Assembly (NCBI RefSeq): GCF_003576645.1
Contig: NC_044917.1
Span: forward strand, 8,156,165 to 8,220,164
Length of the DNA stretch: 64,000 bases
Direction of reading: 5' to 3'
Origin: Ipomoea triloba
Lineage: Eukaryota > Streptophyta > Magnoliopsida > Solanales > Convolvulaceae
Shown here: positions 1 to 12,959 of the stretch, piece after piece
Layout of the letters: every line of letters begins with the position of its first letter
How positions within the stretch are numbered: position 1 is the stretch's first letter
The notes under the pieces: model-generated
The model's database searches: none
Told to the model about the DNA's origin: nothing
Seen by the model: only the letters and a program-made list of their open reading frames with translations
Made by a program: the position numbers and the translations under genes

Positions 1-970
1 TTGTATGTCATTAATATTTGAATTGGTATAATGATAATGTATAGTTTTTATGTTACTAATCAATTACAATCATTTGATTGAAATTAAAAAATACCAGGAC
101 CCCTTTAGAGAGTCATGTCTCAATCATATATATATATTTCTTTTAGATTGGTTGAATGAAATCGAAAGGAAAAAAAATAAGAAAGAAAATGTACTAGTAT
201 TAATTAATGATTAATTGTCACATTAGAAATAAATTAATGAACATCTAATATACAATATACGTTGAAGTAAATTGCTTATCTCCACAATGATCCTTTAGTA
301 GATGTTATTAGTAAAAGTCTAATCTGGAGATATGAAAATTCCAAAAAAAAAACCAATATTACTAGATATATCTCAATCCAAGGGGATCCAACAAGCCTTC
401 GATTTGCACATTAAGTCAAACAAGAATGCTTAATCTAAAAGATCAATCTATTAGGTGACAAGCCCACTTGATTTTAATTAAGTATTATTTTACAACTTCT
501 AGTGGAACCGTTGTGTGATAATAAACATTGTTCACCCCTTGAAAGACCTACCCTAGATAACGCTCACTTTAAACTCTTCTAGGCTCCTGGTAGCTCTTAT
601 CAAGCACCAAGTGACTCGTTCCTAAGTTGCTTCCTCTACTACAACGGTGTTAAACACTCAAGGACGATTCTCATGTACTATATACAACTTTTACGGGGCG
701 TTTGGTTGGAGGGAAAGAATTAGGTGGGAAAAGAATTGCAATTTCATGTGAAAAGAATAATGTGGAATAAAGCTAAGTAAAAGTTTAAATTCCAGTGTTT
801 GGTTTGCATGAATAAAATTACTGTGAATTTCATATATAGTAGAGTCATTATAAAGTCATAATACATTGTTTTCTCAATAAAAGGAAAGTCATGATAATAG
901 TATTGTCATTATATATGGTAACTATTGCATAAACGGCTAATAAAAATGGTAGCAATCAAGAAGCAACTAT
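1..970. other. AT-rich intergenic stretch
   Basis: No convincing coding or RNA gene is visible. At about 697 a motif GGGGCGTTTGGTTGG resembles the terminus of a Tourist-type MITE, but I could not find the matching inverted end, so it is at most a one-ended remnant. Confidence 0.5.
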
Positions 971-1132
971 ATTTTTTTTTAATACTACTAACTCTATTAC
1001 AATGCAGTATCTGTTCATAACTACTTTCTCAACTTATTGAAGCACAAGAGTCAGTATTGCCACCACCTCCCGTATAAAGGGAAGCAACTAGAGTCAGTAT
1101 TGCCACCACCTCCCGTATAAAGGGAAGCAACT
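971..1132 (-). repeat. tRNA-derived SINE, 5'-truncated, with 43-bp tandem duplication
   Basis: Read on the minus strand it ends in a poly(A) tail (the T run at 972-980) preceded by the 3' body that recurs at 6580-6650 and 12430-12490 (GATACTGCATTGTAATA core). The tRNA-like head is missing. A 43-bp stretch (1047-1089) is repeated perfectly at 1090-1132. The SINE assignment rests on comparison with the fuller copies in this window. Confidence 0.65.
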
Positions 1133-1182
1133 ATATTAATAGCGCCATTGTAAGCAAAACAAAATATGTTCAATCTAACTTG

Positions 1183-1321
1183 TTTTTTTTTTTTTTTTTT
1201 TTTTGGTAAATTCATGGTCTTTCTCTATCCGTTTAACGGTCCAGGGGGAATCGTCACTTGTAGGAATTGAACCCGCATTCTCTCGAAATTCTTCCCCACA
1301 AAGAGAGCTCATTTGCCACCA
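1183..1321 (-). repeat. tRNA-derived SINE of a second family
   Basis: On the minus strand the order is a tRNA-like head with a box-A-like stretch (TGGCAAATGAGC), a box B (GGGTTCAATTCC), a unique body, then a poly(A) tail (T run 1183-1204). This order of promoter boxes and tail is the signature of tRNA-derived SINEs. The head abuts the solo LTR beginning at 1326. Confidence 0.6.
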
Positions 1322-1325
1322 TGTT

Positions 1326-2021
1326 AAATGATAAATTGGCTTGCTCTAATCTAGGGTTTTACCCTTTATTTGTAATGAGAGTTGATAAATCTTAAAATAC
1401 AATTCAGAAGTTGCTTATTACCTAGTCCAATCAATATTACAATTGATGTGGTAAATTCCACCAAGTATTTGTATTTATATGCAGTCGGTAAGTGTACTGG
1501 AATACAATTGTAAGTCTTCTTATGTAAGGTATTTTGGCTCGGGAAAGAGGCGGCGAAGGTTAGAGGTTCCCGAGCAGGTAGCAATAGTGTGAGAATTGCC
1601 AAAAGGTCCCCTGGCCTAAACAAGCCCTTAACGGGGTATTTATAGGGAGTCCCATAGACCACATGCCGAGAGGTCGGCATGTGTGCCATGTGCCCTACAT
1701 GCACCCGGTAGTCTGGTCGATTAATGAGAGATAGATGGACACGTATAAGAAGATGATTTTTGCCTATTGGGGTCAGTTTAGAAGCCAAGTACACGTGCTC
1801 GGGATCGCCATTGAGCAATCAAGTTGGACCCGAGCACATAAAGGCTAGGATAACAGCTCATCAAGCCATCGGCTCAATAAACCTTCAGGTGAGGTCGGTC
1901 AGACGCTGTACATAGGTTGGGTTAGGTCAGAAAATGGACCAGGCTCCGAGGCGATTTGTATCCGACTAGGTCCCTGGTAAGAAAGGGTCTGTAGACAACG
2001 ATATATTATTCCCCATCAACA
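1326..2021 (-). mobile_element. Solo LTR (probable Ty3-type retrotransposon)
   Basis: The stretch is more GC-rich than its surroundings and non-coding. On the minus strand it begins TGTTGATGGGG and carries a good TATA box (CTATAAATACCCC, near 1637-1646) about 375 bp in. ATGTT occurs immediately before (1321-1325) and after (2022-2026), which would be a 5-bp target duplication. With that boundary the 3' end is ...ATCATTT rather than the usual CA; alternatively the repeat is chance and the ends are TGTT/AACA at 1322. No internal retrotransposon region adjoins, so this looks like an LTR left by recombination. The Ty3 assignment is inference. Confidence 0.6.
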
Positions 2022-2026
2022 ATGTT

Positions 2027-2623
2027 ATATTTGAGAATAATAAGTTAAATATTGTTAGTTGAACCAAACTTATAATATCATATGAAAAGGGCATATTACA
2101 AGCTTAAAAGGGAGTGAATGATGTTTGTCAAGGTTGAAGGGATGATTAGTATTCATAGGATAGAGTCAAAGACATTTGAAATACATAGTATGTGTCAATG
2201 GAAAAGGTTGGTGGATGTTATTTTAAAATTTTTTGAATTATGGGTGAGCTGAGCGAGGTTACGTTTGTGCAATTGATAGGATCATAAATGGGCAATCATA
2301 TCGTGTCTCTACATGACTTGTCGTCACGTTTTCTGGAATTTTTCCACTGAGCTGAGGATTAATACCCAAATGAGATAGTTAGCAGCTGGCTTGTTATTTA
2401 AAGCCAAAAAAAGATCTTACTTGCAAGTGGAACTGCATACAATTACTTAAATAACTTTGTGAAGCAAGGGACGGCAGATAATTTCATTTCACTTTCAAAC
2501 ATGTATGTATATATATATATCATCACTCTGAAATGTCAATGCTTTGTTGCGCCCATTTTTTTTTTAAATAAAAAGAGTGGCATTTAGGAAAAGCATAATC
2601 ACTTCGTCCACATGAGTATGCAA

Positions 2624-2656
<33 letters not shown>

Positions 2657-3360
2657 CTCTATGTCACTTAATTAATTTGTCATGTTTTATTAGCATGTTT
2701 TAAGATAATGAGTAATATTATAGAACAAATTTCACTTTTAATTCTTAATTACTATTATGACATTGTCACATTTAGTTTTAATTTTTAAATTTTGCCTCAT
2801 CATATTCTTGAATTTCATTACCTGCTAAAATTAGTATTCTGTTTAAATTTCTATTATTACACGGTATAATAATAAAGACACTAACATATAATTTTATCAT
2901 TCAAATAAAAAAGTTTATATCAAAAAGGGGAAAAAAATTACATATTAGGATTTGGGACAATAAACTTAACTGATTAAATTATAGTTAGCCATCTTAGTTA
3001 ACCAAGAAAAAAAAAGTAACGACTAAATGTGTTAATGACACAATAATTAATGACTTAAGTTGAATTTGCTGTTACATAGACTTTACTTTCTACTCAATTT
3101 TTTACTTCATATTTTGAATGATTTAGCCAAGAAAAAGATGTTATAATTTTTATTCATTTTTTTTTTCATATAATAAAATCTAAAAACTTGACAAGAGTTA
3201 CACTTATCATTTTCCTAAAATAATACTTACTTTTTAATTTAAACATACATTACATTTAATTTCTTTTTTCAATTTATCCATTACTTCTTTTAATTTTTCT
3301 ATATGATCTCATTCACCTTTTTTTTTTTCTTTAGATAGAAAAATTTTAAAAGAGAATATT
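2027..3360. other. AT-rich intergenic stretch with (AAT)n
   Basis: No gene recognised. It holds an (AAT)n microsatellite at about 2625-2656 and long AT-rich runs. Confidence 0.5.
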
Positions 3361-3674
3361 ATGACCCTGTTTGGTAAATGGTTGTTAGCTCATTGGGTTA
3401 GAGGGTATAACTAGTTGATAACAAAGTCGATTGTAGAAAGATGTTTGGTAAATTTGTGTTAGCTGATAGCTGCTTGGTATAATTTCTTTAATTTTATCAA
3501 AAAGCTCATTGAAAAAGTTGTTTTGAACAGCTTCTTGAATTTTAGCATTTTGAAATTACAAAAAGCTTATTAACCAAATATTTATATTAATTTTTTAACC
3601 AAGTCAAACAGCTAATAGTGATCAAATAAGCCAAAATTGTCTGATAAGCTAACTATTTTACCAAACATGACCTA
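3361..3674. mobile_element. Foldback MITE, about 310 bp
   Basis: The left end (GACCCTGTTTGGTAAATGG) and right end (ATTTTACCAAACATGACC) are imperfect inverted repeats, continued inward by TTAGCT/AGCTAA motifs. There is no coding capacity. No unambiguous target duplication is visible, so the superfamily (hAT or other) is open. Confidence 0.55.
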
Positions 3675-3694
3675 TATCTTATTTATTTTAATAA

Positions 3695-4182
3695 GGGTGT
3701 GTTTGGTAACCCGTAAAATGGCTTCCGGAAAATGTTTTCCGAGTTTTCGGTGTTTGGCAACGTCCGGAAAATGTTTTCCATTGACCAAGGAAAATCAGTT
3801 CATTTTCCGGAATCGCCAAAATGGTCGTTTCACATGTTCTCAACCAAAACCAAGCCATATCACCCATGACCATGGACCAAGGACGTGGGGAAACCGCCAG
3901 AAACCTTTGCTACATTTTTTTATTTTATTTTTATTTTTTAATAAATTCTATTTTTAATAAATAACATTATTTTAATATTATTATAATTTTTTATATTTTA
4001 AATAAAATAATTACAATGTTTAATTATACAATTCTATCCAATTTTCAGAAAATGAACCAAACACACAAAGACAGTTTTCCATAATACATCCAAACACGGG
4101 AAATGAAACTGTTTTCCGAAAAATGAGCCATTTTCCAGAAAACATTTTCCAGAAGTCATTTTCCTGCTTTCCAAACGGATCC
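3695..4182. mobile_element. Tourist-like (PIF/Harbinger) MITE, copy 1
   Basis: Termini GGGTGTGTTTGG and CCAAACGGATCC are flanked by TAA on both sides (3692-3694 and 4183-4185), the 3-bp target typical of PIF/Harbinger elements. Both arms are rich in GGAAAATG/CATTTTCC motifs and fold back on each other. Length 488 bp. A 281-bp relative lies at 31551-31831. Open frames inside are incidental. Confidence 0.8.
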
Positions 4183-4185
4183 TAA

Positions 4186-6568
4186 AAATCTTGTCAAACA
4201 TAATTACTCATTATAAAACGGGATAGAAAGAGTATTTTAGTTTTGGTCTTTGGAATCAAATGATTGAAAATAAGTCAAATTTTTTTTGAATGAATTTAAT
4301 GTGTGTATAATATCGTAAATTAATTTATTATAATACGTCACCTCAAGGGATTTATATATGTAACTAGTTTTATGCGTGCATTGCGCGAATGGGTTAATAC
4401 CCAATGTTTATATTTAAATAAATATTTGAAAGTATATCAATGCAAGATTATATAGGAAAAGTTTATACATGGGTAATTGAATGTCGAATTTTTTTTATTT
4501 AAACATCTAACTCAAAGTATATGAATCCAAGATAATATAGAAAATTCATTATAATTATTACTAAAATAAATGTTTGCAACCTTGTAAAATCTATAGTATA
4601 AATATTTGGTCTAAAAATGATAGTCTAAATAAATACTACTTTTAATTTGAATTTTTCTAAGTGCTCTTAATTCTCTTTTGAGTAACATTGTCATTGTTTT
4701 CATCTTTACTATTTGTTCTCTTCCTTTTTGTTGGTAGTGTGTTATTTGCAATTCGGTTATTGTTGGTAGCATAGATGACAACGTTATGCAATGAGATTAT
4801 GATATAGGAGTTATGGACTTTACTTTAGGTGTTCTGCTTGGGGTTCATTTGGTTCAACCATTATTGTTGAATAAGTTATTGGGGATAAAGAAATCCCTAG
4901 TTTAAGAAAAAAAATTAATTAATAAAAATTTGAAAATTTAAAATATTATGTATTCCAAAGATATTAAAATGTAGTTTCTCGCTTCAATTTGCTGGGTAAT
5001 GGGTTATTTGAGTACTTTCATTGTCAACAAATCCCCCAAGTAGTTAATATGATTGGTTTCAAACTATTCTTTTTTTATTTTTTTTATGGTATTAAAGAAA
5101 TACATATGTATCATTTCTTGGTGTAACTACTAATTTATTTAATTCAATAAGAGTAAAATAGAGTGATTCCGCTTCAATTTGTTTTTTAACCAATCCCCAA
5201 GTAGTTAATATAATTAGCTTCAAATTATTTTAAATTTTTTTTCATAGTATTAATAAAATACTTGGTAAATAAATATATAACTTTATTTTGTACTATAACT
5301 TTGATATTTAATTACAAGATATTGTAAAAATAAGATAATGAACAATGTAATGAATATCAACTGATAAATTTGAATGTAAAGAATCTTTCATGAGAGAAAA
5401 TAAAGACAATATAACTAATGAAATTATTTCTCTTATTTAATTTAATTTTTTGATAATGAATAATTTTTTCAAATAAAGGTATTGTAGACACATAATTCTA
5501 AATTAAAGAAATACATATGTATCATTTTTTGTTGTAGCTACTAATTTATTTAATTTAATAAGAGTAAAATAGAGTGAGAAACTTAATTATGTCAAATTTG
5601 ATTGAGATGAAGTTCGAACCTAAGACCTTTCTTATAGAAATTAATGGGTAAGTTAAAAGTTAACGGAATATTAACGGAATATTAACGGAGAAGAGAATAT
5701 TTAACGGAAAACTTAACGGATAATTATAAAAGTAAGGTTAAATTAGGTAATCTCTATTAATAATATTAATCTGAATTATCTTAACCATCTATTTGATTAA
5801 ATAATTCATCTGAACCATCCATTTGATTAAATAATTTGACCGCCATTTTTTCTACCTATTTTAGGTCTAACTCTCTTTGGCTCTTATTAGTATAGTAGAT
5901 TAGGTTATTTTTCAATACATATTACAAGACAGTAAACTAAGAAGAGGAGAAAAATCAAGGTCGGACAAAAATGGCGCAGCTTTCTAGGCATGGATATTAA
6001 CATATTAAAGGAGTGATTAATTAATTAATCATGATTAGTGAGAATCTAAAACATAATAGGTCAGTCAAATGATCCCAAACATGTGGGTCTTAACTTCTAA
6101 CTGCATTGTCTATGGCTGATTACTTGTCCTCTAATCTAAGTCAAAACAAACATCAAACAATAATATAGCATGCTTATGTTAGCACAAGAAAATGTCAAAT
6201 GAAGTATGGTGCAAGACAAATAGACAATCCATCCATTTGTTTGTGTGCTTTGTCTCACTTTGAGGTGTGAACATTTTTCCTTCTTAATACTTTATCTCGA
6301 AAATGGTTAAAATAATCCTCTAAACTATTGATGAAACAAAAATTAAACTCTCAAATTTTAAAAAGTTTTAAAATTAAACATGTTAATGCATGGCAGAAAA
6401 ATAATGCTAGGAATTCAAGCGTTGCCCCCCCCCCCCTCCCCCTCTCCCCCCTTCCTCTAACCTATACACGAGAGAGAGTCTCTTAACTACACAATTCAAA
6501 CATTTTTAAAAGTTAAATTGTGTATATATTAGTGCAAACTCATATACTTTTTCATTGTGTGGGCGCAC
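4186..6568. other. AT-rich intergenic stretch
   Basis: No gene recognised. Two similar segments (about 5085-5225 and 5505-5580) share the ATACATATGTATCATTT motif, suggesting an old local duplication. A poly(C) run occurs at about 6424-6450. Confidence 0.45.
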
Positions 6569-6731
6569 TTTTTTTTTTTGAGTACTACTGACTCTGTTAC
6601 AATGTGGTATCTGTTTATAGCTACTTTCTCAATCTACTGAAGCACAAAGAGTCAACATTTGCCTCCACTGAGGCTTGAACCCACTCCCCTCCATGTGGGA
6701 GTGTAAACTGGGTGCCTTGCCTCCACTGAGG
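6569..6731 (-). repeat. tRNA-derived SINE
   Basis: On the minus strand there is a box B (GGGTTCAAGCCTC, about 6669-6681), then the body shared with 971-1050 and 12430-12490, then a poly(A) tail (T run 6569-6579). The head end is diverged or rearranged. Confidence 0.7.
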
Positions 6732-6734
6732 TGC

Positions 6735-7570
6735 ACTTTAATTCAACCCAAATTAGAAATGGACCTTATTCAAAATATTACCTCAAAATGATCACTTTAA
6801 ATACTATTTTTGCTAAATTGTCTAACAATGGAGTTTATTGTTCTTAGAGTGATTTGATAATGTTTATTGATTCCATGGGAGTCAGCTTGTCATGGCCAAA
6901 AAAGTTGCAGAAAAATCACCTAGGTTAGGTTAAGTGGTACCAGTAGAGTGACAAAAAACCAGGTGAGGAGAATTAAACTAATTGCTGACACGAGCTTAAC
7001 TTATTGATTTAGTAGGTAGTATTTAGAAGAAAAGACCCTTGAACCTCGACAATTTCGTCAATTTGATCATTGCGGGTTTAGTTCACTGGTTTAGTAGGTG
7101 GTAGTATTTAAAATTTCGTCAATTAAACCCTCCGAGAGACCAAAATGGTGATTTTCTCATTTTTATAATTTCGTCAATTTGATCATTGAAATGATTTAAT
7201 TGACGAAATTTTAAACAATTTGAGGATCAAATTAGTAAAATTTAAAAAGTAAGAACTATATTGACAATTGATGGATAAAAATAATGATTTTAAGTAATGA
7301 CTTTGATAAGTAGATTAGTGGTGGTAAGATTAGATAAATATATACGTATATGGTGATAGGGGTAGATATATAAGTAGGTATGAGGTAGGGATAGATAGGT
7401 GAAGTAATGGTAATGATAGTTATGGATACAATTATGTGCACTTTTGCATTTATAAAAGGTAGAAAACAAAACAAAAATAAATCCAAATCCCTTTTTATGT
7501 ATTCAATTGTAATACATAAATTTATTTAAAATGTATAAAAATATATAATATATCATTAAATGTTTGATTA
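6735..7570. other. Intergenic stretch, no gene seen
   Basis: The segment 7020-7210 contains repeated AATTTCGTCAATT motifs in both orientations, which may be a decayed foldback element. A purine-rich stretch at 7256-7486 encodes only low-complexity frames. Confidence 0.4.
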
Positions 7571-7676
7571 ATGAGGTCAAAGATCCGACCCATTCATCAA
7601 AGATTTGACTTATTAATCAATGATTCAACCCGTCTTACAGATTGTGACTCGTGAGACGGTCTCATACAAGTGTGTT
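7571..7676. repeat. Fragment of GTGTGAGAC foldback family
   Basis: Ends with GTGAGACGGTCTCATACAAG and contains AAAGATCCGACC. It shares both with the copy at 26091-26255, and the terminal motif with those at 36961, 38401 and 59316. The left part is missing. Confidence 0.6.
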
Positions 7677-7679
7677 ACT

Positions 7680-10600
7680 AAAGTTTATACAAATTTTTAA
7701 ATGTTTGTGATATAACTCTTATCTACATAATCTACACAAGTATGGAGAGATTCTATAACACTCTTTTAAAATCAATTAACATCTATCATTTTAAAAGTTT
7801 GCAAAAATCAGTATTGCATACACCCCTAAATATTGGTAAATGGCATAGGTGGAGAAAATAATAATAATAATAATAATAATTTAGTCATTGACCATTGTAA
7901 CATTTTCACATGAAAGCCCCAATTAAGAGAAGGAGGAGGGGGGATGGGGGTGATAATATTTGAAAATATGGAAATTCAACTAGTACATAATCAATTCATC
8001 AAGGATAAAAATATATCAAGTCATTTCACTATCAAAGATGGTGTTCTTTTAACTAGGTGGCTTTCACAACTAATCCAATTATATTTAGTCGTAGGTAAAA
8101 GTAAATATACATTAATGAATATGCTTGGAATTATAAAGAATAAGGAAAGAAGAACAGTGGTTTGGTTGAGCCTACTCTACTACTTAAAAGGACAAATATT
8201 TTAGAATTTACAACTCCATTCTCCAAGTCACTTTAAAACCTTGGTGAGCATCGCAAATGTCGCACCAATCACCTACGGTGATAGCGTTTATACGAATACC
8301 AACCACTCGTAGCTTAGAGTGAGATGAGACACTGACTCCTTGTCCCATGGGTCTCTCGCGCACCATCTTCCCGATGGCATGTCTACTACCTTCACCCCTT
8401 CGTATCATAAGGTACAACAAATTCACTATTTTGTGTCCAAAGTTGCCGCTATAAATCTAGCTACACTTGGTATTATTGGAATAAATAGTCTCTTATACAC
8501 CCAAGTGTTTAAACCACGACAAAGATGTCAAATTATTATACACTTTACTTTCTGTCTCTCAACTAGACTAATAGTGTATACATTTGAAACTTTATAAGAT
8601 TGCGAATAAGGATATTATATTCAGAGCCCAAATAAGAGTCAATCTAAACGTAGAAGGGTTGTAGGATGATAAATATGTAGGAAGATATTTCTAATTTGTA
8701 TACATGAAGCTTAGAATGATTAAAATCAAAGCGTAAGTATATGAGAGAGTTCTTCAAATATAGAACTCTTGAATGACTAATCATGGAGAATGAAGTTCTT
8801 GGAATTAATTCCTACAACTACAAAAACACTTGAGAACTAACTAGATTAACTATTTGTTATCATCAAAAGCAATAGTAAAAGACACAAGACCAACACCATA
8901 TTATTAAAAAAATAAAAAAAATTTCATCATTATATCATTGATTTTCATTTGTTTGTCACAATTAGTCATCTGTTTAAATTTCTCTCTCTATAGTTTAATA
9001 AAGAAGGTTAATATGAAATTTCATCTTCCAACTAAAAGAGTTTATGAGAGAAGAAGAGAAATTACATGTTAATTAAAGCAATTAAGAAGCTTGAGTGGCT
9101 AACTTACATGTTATTTATTAAATATTTAAATGTTGAATAACAAAATTTTAAATGGAGAACTAATTGTAACAACCAAATAAATGCCAAGGATATAATGAGA
9201 CAAACTTAAAAGAGTTAGAATAAATCTGCCAATGCCATAATAGTTAAGGACTAAAAATGCAATTCACTCTAATAATTATATGATGTGCAATGAACGAATA
9301 GTACTTGTAATCTTATTTTTATTATATTTTATTCTCTATTGAGGCGTGTGACTATTTAAGAATCAAAATTTTATGTCTTGAAATGGGTGGAGTATGATTT
9401 TAGTATTAGAAATTCATGAGCTCAATTACTATTAATACTTTTTTAATTGAGCCTATCACACAGTTCATGGTCTTATTCCAGGGTAGTGACTAGCCTCCTC
9501 GTTAAAAGAAAATGAGAATTTTATTATTTAAAAATATATTTTACATTTTTCACGACAAAAAAGGACACATTGATCTATGATCAAGCTGGATAAAGCTTTA
9601 AGAATTCCATTTTTGAATTTTTGTTGAATTTTAAAGTGTATGAATCCCAAGAATATCAACTTTCGACGCTTCTTTTGCTGCGATCTAAAGCATCAAAGTC
9701 TAGTCTTGAATGCTTTTTCGTTTTCTCACTTTTTTCTTTTTCCTTATCCAATAATCCTCCCTTCCTCGTCATACCCAAACAGCGTTGAAATTTTTGGCGC
9801 CGAAAGTATAACTATGTTCTCAAAATTCTAATTACAATCGAAACGTCATTCTCATCATCTAATTATTTGATCATTTATGGAGTATAATTAAGAGTATCCT
9901 CATCATTAGTGTAAGTTTTTTCATAAATTTTAAAGTGCCATAGAGGATAGATGATGGGAAAAAAGGAAAATAGAAAGAAAAAATGAAAAGCAAAATAATA
10001 ATAATAATAATAATAATAATATAATAATAATATAATAATAATAATAATTGCTTTGCATTGCTAGGCACAACAAGTACGCCCAATGTGCACCTATAGTGAA
10101 ATTTTCTCTTTTATTTGTCGGTTGGATCCACAAAAAATTTATATTTGTAGAATTAAAATTTCTCTCTTTCCTTTCACATCTCTCTTCCAATTAAAGCCTA
10201 AAAATCAGAAAAAATCATTGATGGTGTTACTCTAAATCACCACCCTAATTCAGTATTAATACTTTTGTTTTTTTTTTTTCCAACAAGACTACCGTTTATG
10301 ATTCTAATTCGAATAAACGTTTATATCATATTCTTCATCATTAAAAAAAAAAAAAAACTTTTTTAGTGTCGGGTAGAAATTAGAACATAAATTTGTTTAG
10401 TGAATGGATGGACACGAACCTGGTGGAATTGCAAACAAGGGCAATATGAGCATGTGCGGTCGTGCTGATCTAGAGGTGGGTAATAGGGAAGTTGCCTCCC
10501 TCCCGGTCCCCCTTCCCATGAGAACAACTGTTTAAGTGTGGTCATGTGATTTAATCCAGACCATTCCAAAATTCTATTTGCACATCCAAAATTTGTCTAG

Positions 10601-10766
10601 TTTAAGAAAAGGATTTCAGGGATTTGACTTATTTTAAAACTGCCAACTACTTATAAAATTGTCAAATTAAATACACCAAATTAATTTATATCCATTAGAT
10701 CTAATCAAATCTACATTAAGGATTAGACAACACATTTACATCTAAATACAAATTCTCATATTAAAA

Positions 10767-10815
<49 letters not shown>

Positions 10816-10984
10816 TAAATGTTTTAATAAAATTAAATAATATTTTATTATATATAAAAGTTATTTAAGGTTAAGGTGGCTTAGGGGTTTTAAACATTTT
10901 ATTGTTTTGAGAGGTGTAGGGATTGAAACTAAACAACTATGTTGTTTTGCCCCTACCTAATCTTTTTCCTTGCCTCGTCCCTGA
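7680..10984. other. Intergenic stretch with microsatellites
   Basis: No gene recognised. 8205-8600 is relatively GC-rich and could be an LTR fragment. (AAT)n microsatellites lie near 7858-7881 and 9995-10049, and a (TA)n tract at about 10770-10814. Open frames across this interval have no recognisable domain. Confidence 0.4.
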
Positions 10985-11545
10985 ATATGAGTGCTTGGAA
11001 TATCACGTTTGGAGTTGTAGTATGGTAGATTTGGAAATGGAGTAACGAGTGTATTTTCTCTGGGATTCAACAAAACAATGATTATCCAGAAGATGCATTT
11101 GCTAGAGTCAATTATCAAGGAGCCTTACTAAACCAAAGCACGAAAGCTCAATTGGGAAAGCCTACTAGGCTAACCGATTAGGTGAAACTAAGTACAGATG
11201 CTAGTATCAACCCTTCAACAAAGAAGGCAAGTTGTAGTAGAGTTTTAGATATGATCGAGCACGGTCAGTGAATTATTAGGTAAAGACGATAGTGACGCTC
11301 CTCGATAAGGAGAGGTATGTAGTGCGATATGAGGAATAACTTGGTTCGGATTTGTAGAGAGCTCTATGGTAGAAATAGGGTTGTTAAAGTGAGTCATATC
11401 TTTTGGGAATAGAATAGAGTGGCTGATCATTTGGCTAAAGAAGGTAGGCTTCATGATTGAGACCTGAAGAACTAGGTGGCTTCTCTTACCTTCGTAATAA
11501 TCTATATGCTTTGGCTCAATAGTGTTAGTCAGGTTGACAAACATA
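10985..11545 (+). pseudogene. LINE (L1-type) RNase H-domain remnant
   Basis: Conceptual translation on the plus strand, with stops, gives WNITFGVVVW, then WKWSNECIFSG, TDASINPSTKKASC and later VADHLAKEG. This order matches the C-terminal RNase H domain of plant L1-type non-LTR retrotransposons (W-x2-WK-RNE-VF, TD-x-A, ADxLAKxG). Several stop codons show it is dead. No poly(A) or target duplication is clear. Confidence 0.6.
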
Positions 11546-12357
11546 TGTGATCAAAGAGATAAAAAAAATGTATACAAACATGTGGTCGAAGAGACAAAAA
11601 TTGCATTACTTATTATATTTCTCCAATTTGATAGAAGAGACTAAATAAAAACCTAAGCAAATTACAAATGAATATTAAAAATAAACGCATCTATTACTTC
11701 CATAATTTTTTCTATTTTATATTAAAGGAAGCCCTACAAATTGGATGTTTGCTCAAGTTTTTTCAGATCCAACAAGGAAAGAGTAGAGAAAAAAGAAAGA
11801 AAGAAAAACAAAAACATACATCATTTCCATTTACGACGGCACGAGCGCTAGCTAGGGACAACTAATGAATTAAACATGTACTAGAAACCGAGCTTTTTTT
11901 TTTTTTTCCTCATTGAGAACTCCACAGAAAACCTTACTTTTGTAATCAATATCTCACATTCTCTTTCTTACTCTCTCTATTCCACCTCATAAAAACACAC
12001 TCAAAAACTAAAAAAAATCACTATTGTACTTGCTTACTCACACTAAGCAAAATTTCTATTTTGTTTTGTTGACTCAGAGTAACCCCACCCACTCAACTCA
12101 TCATCCTAAAAACAGGACCTCTAAATCTCCTTCATTATCCTAAACATATATTTTGAACATTAAAGCATCTGTTCCCACTCAAAATACTATCATTATTGTG
12201 TGGACCATGATCCACATAACTGTGTGGACCATAAATAAAAAGTATATTATTTGTGTACATAAAATATAATATTGAAAGTAAATTATTTGAATACTGAAAG
12301 TACATTAGTTTATATACTATCAAATAATATATTTTTAGTATATTAAAAATGTACTTT
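11546..12357. other. Intergenic stretch, no gene seen
   Basis: A short motif TGTGGACCATGATCCACA near 12200 belongs to a palindromic family that recurs at about 40065, 52800 and 29811. Confidence 0.4.
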
Positions 12358-12495
12358 GCGCCAAGGACCTTGTGGTCCAGTGGCATCAAACTCTTCCCTT
12401 TATATGGGAGGTGGTGGGTTCAAGCCTCAGTGGAGTCAATATTGACTCTTAACTCTATTACAGATACTGCATTGTAATAAAGTTAGTAGTATTAA
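12358..12495 (+). repeat. tRNA-derived SINE, near full length
   Basis: Head CCAAGGACCTTGTGGTCCAG with box A around GTCCAGTGGC, box B GGGTTCAAGCCTC (about 12416-12428), body ending GTTAGTAGTATTA, short A-rich tail. This is the most complete copy of the main SINE family here. Confidence 0.75.
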
Positions 12496-12635
12496 AAATA
12501 TACACATATTATTTAAGTACTAAAAATATATTATACAGATAATGTATTTTTTATATATTAAAATGTATTTTTTTTTAATGATCCACGGAATAATTTGTAT
12601 TCAAATTAAGCTTCCCTATAAAACCGCACAATGTA

Positions 12636-12719
12636 AGGGCCCACTTCCAGATTTGTAGGCCATAAAGAGCATGGTGTGCTTCTTATAATTTGATCAAATG
12701 GACCAGCCCATGCATGCTT
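12636..12719. other. Conserved non-coding block A1 (paired with 34275-34357)
   Basis: The block starting GGGCCCAC and ending GCATGCATGCTT aligns by eye over about 84 bp with 34275-34357, sharing ATGGTGTGCT/GTGGTGTGCT, TGGACCA and the CATGC end. No open frame is shared. The function is unknown. Confidence 0.5.
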
Positions 12720-12867
12720 CCAATCATACAAATCAATAAATTAATAATAACATTTAATTTGCTTTAGATTAATTATTATTATTTTTTTTAATATCAAAAT
12801 GATTTTCTGGTTTTGGATTTGGGTGCAAATGGGGTGTACAAAATTTTCCTGCTGTGCCATGCGGATA

Positions 12868-12959
12868 ATCTTTTGACCATCTTTGAGGTGGTGGGAAGAC
12901 ATAAATAAAAGCACATAAGAGTCATTTGTTAGTTGTTGCTTTTGTTATTCCTCACAAAC
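12868..12959. other. Conserved non-coding block A2 (paired with 35207-35278)
   Basis: Shares TTTTGACCATCTTTG, AGAGTCA.TTTGTT, TAGTTGT and CCTCACAAA, in that order, with 35207-35278. It lies in the same order relative to block A1 as its partner does to block B1. Confidence 0.5.

Noticed and set aside
3637..3957. 106-aa frame and its antisense
   Set aside because: Spans the arm of the Tourist-like MITE; the repeated GKCFP phrases are the GGAAAATG repeats.
7944..8204. 86-aa plus-strand frame
   Set aside because: No recognisable domain, no promoter or splice context, and composition like the surrounding AT-rich DNA.
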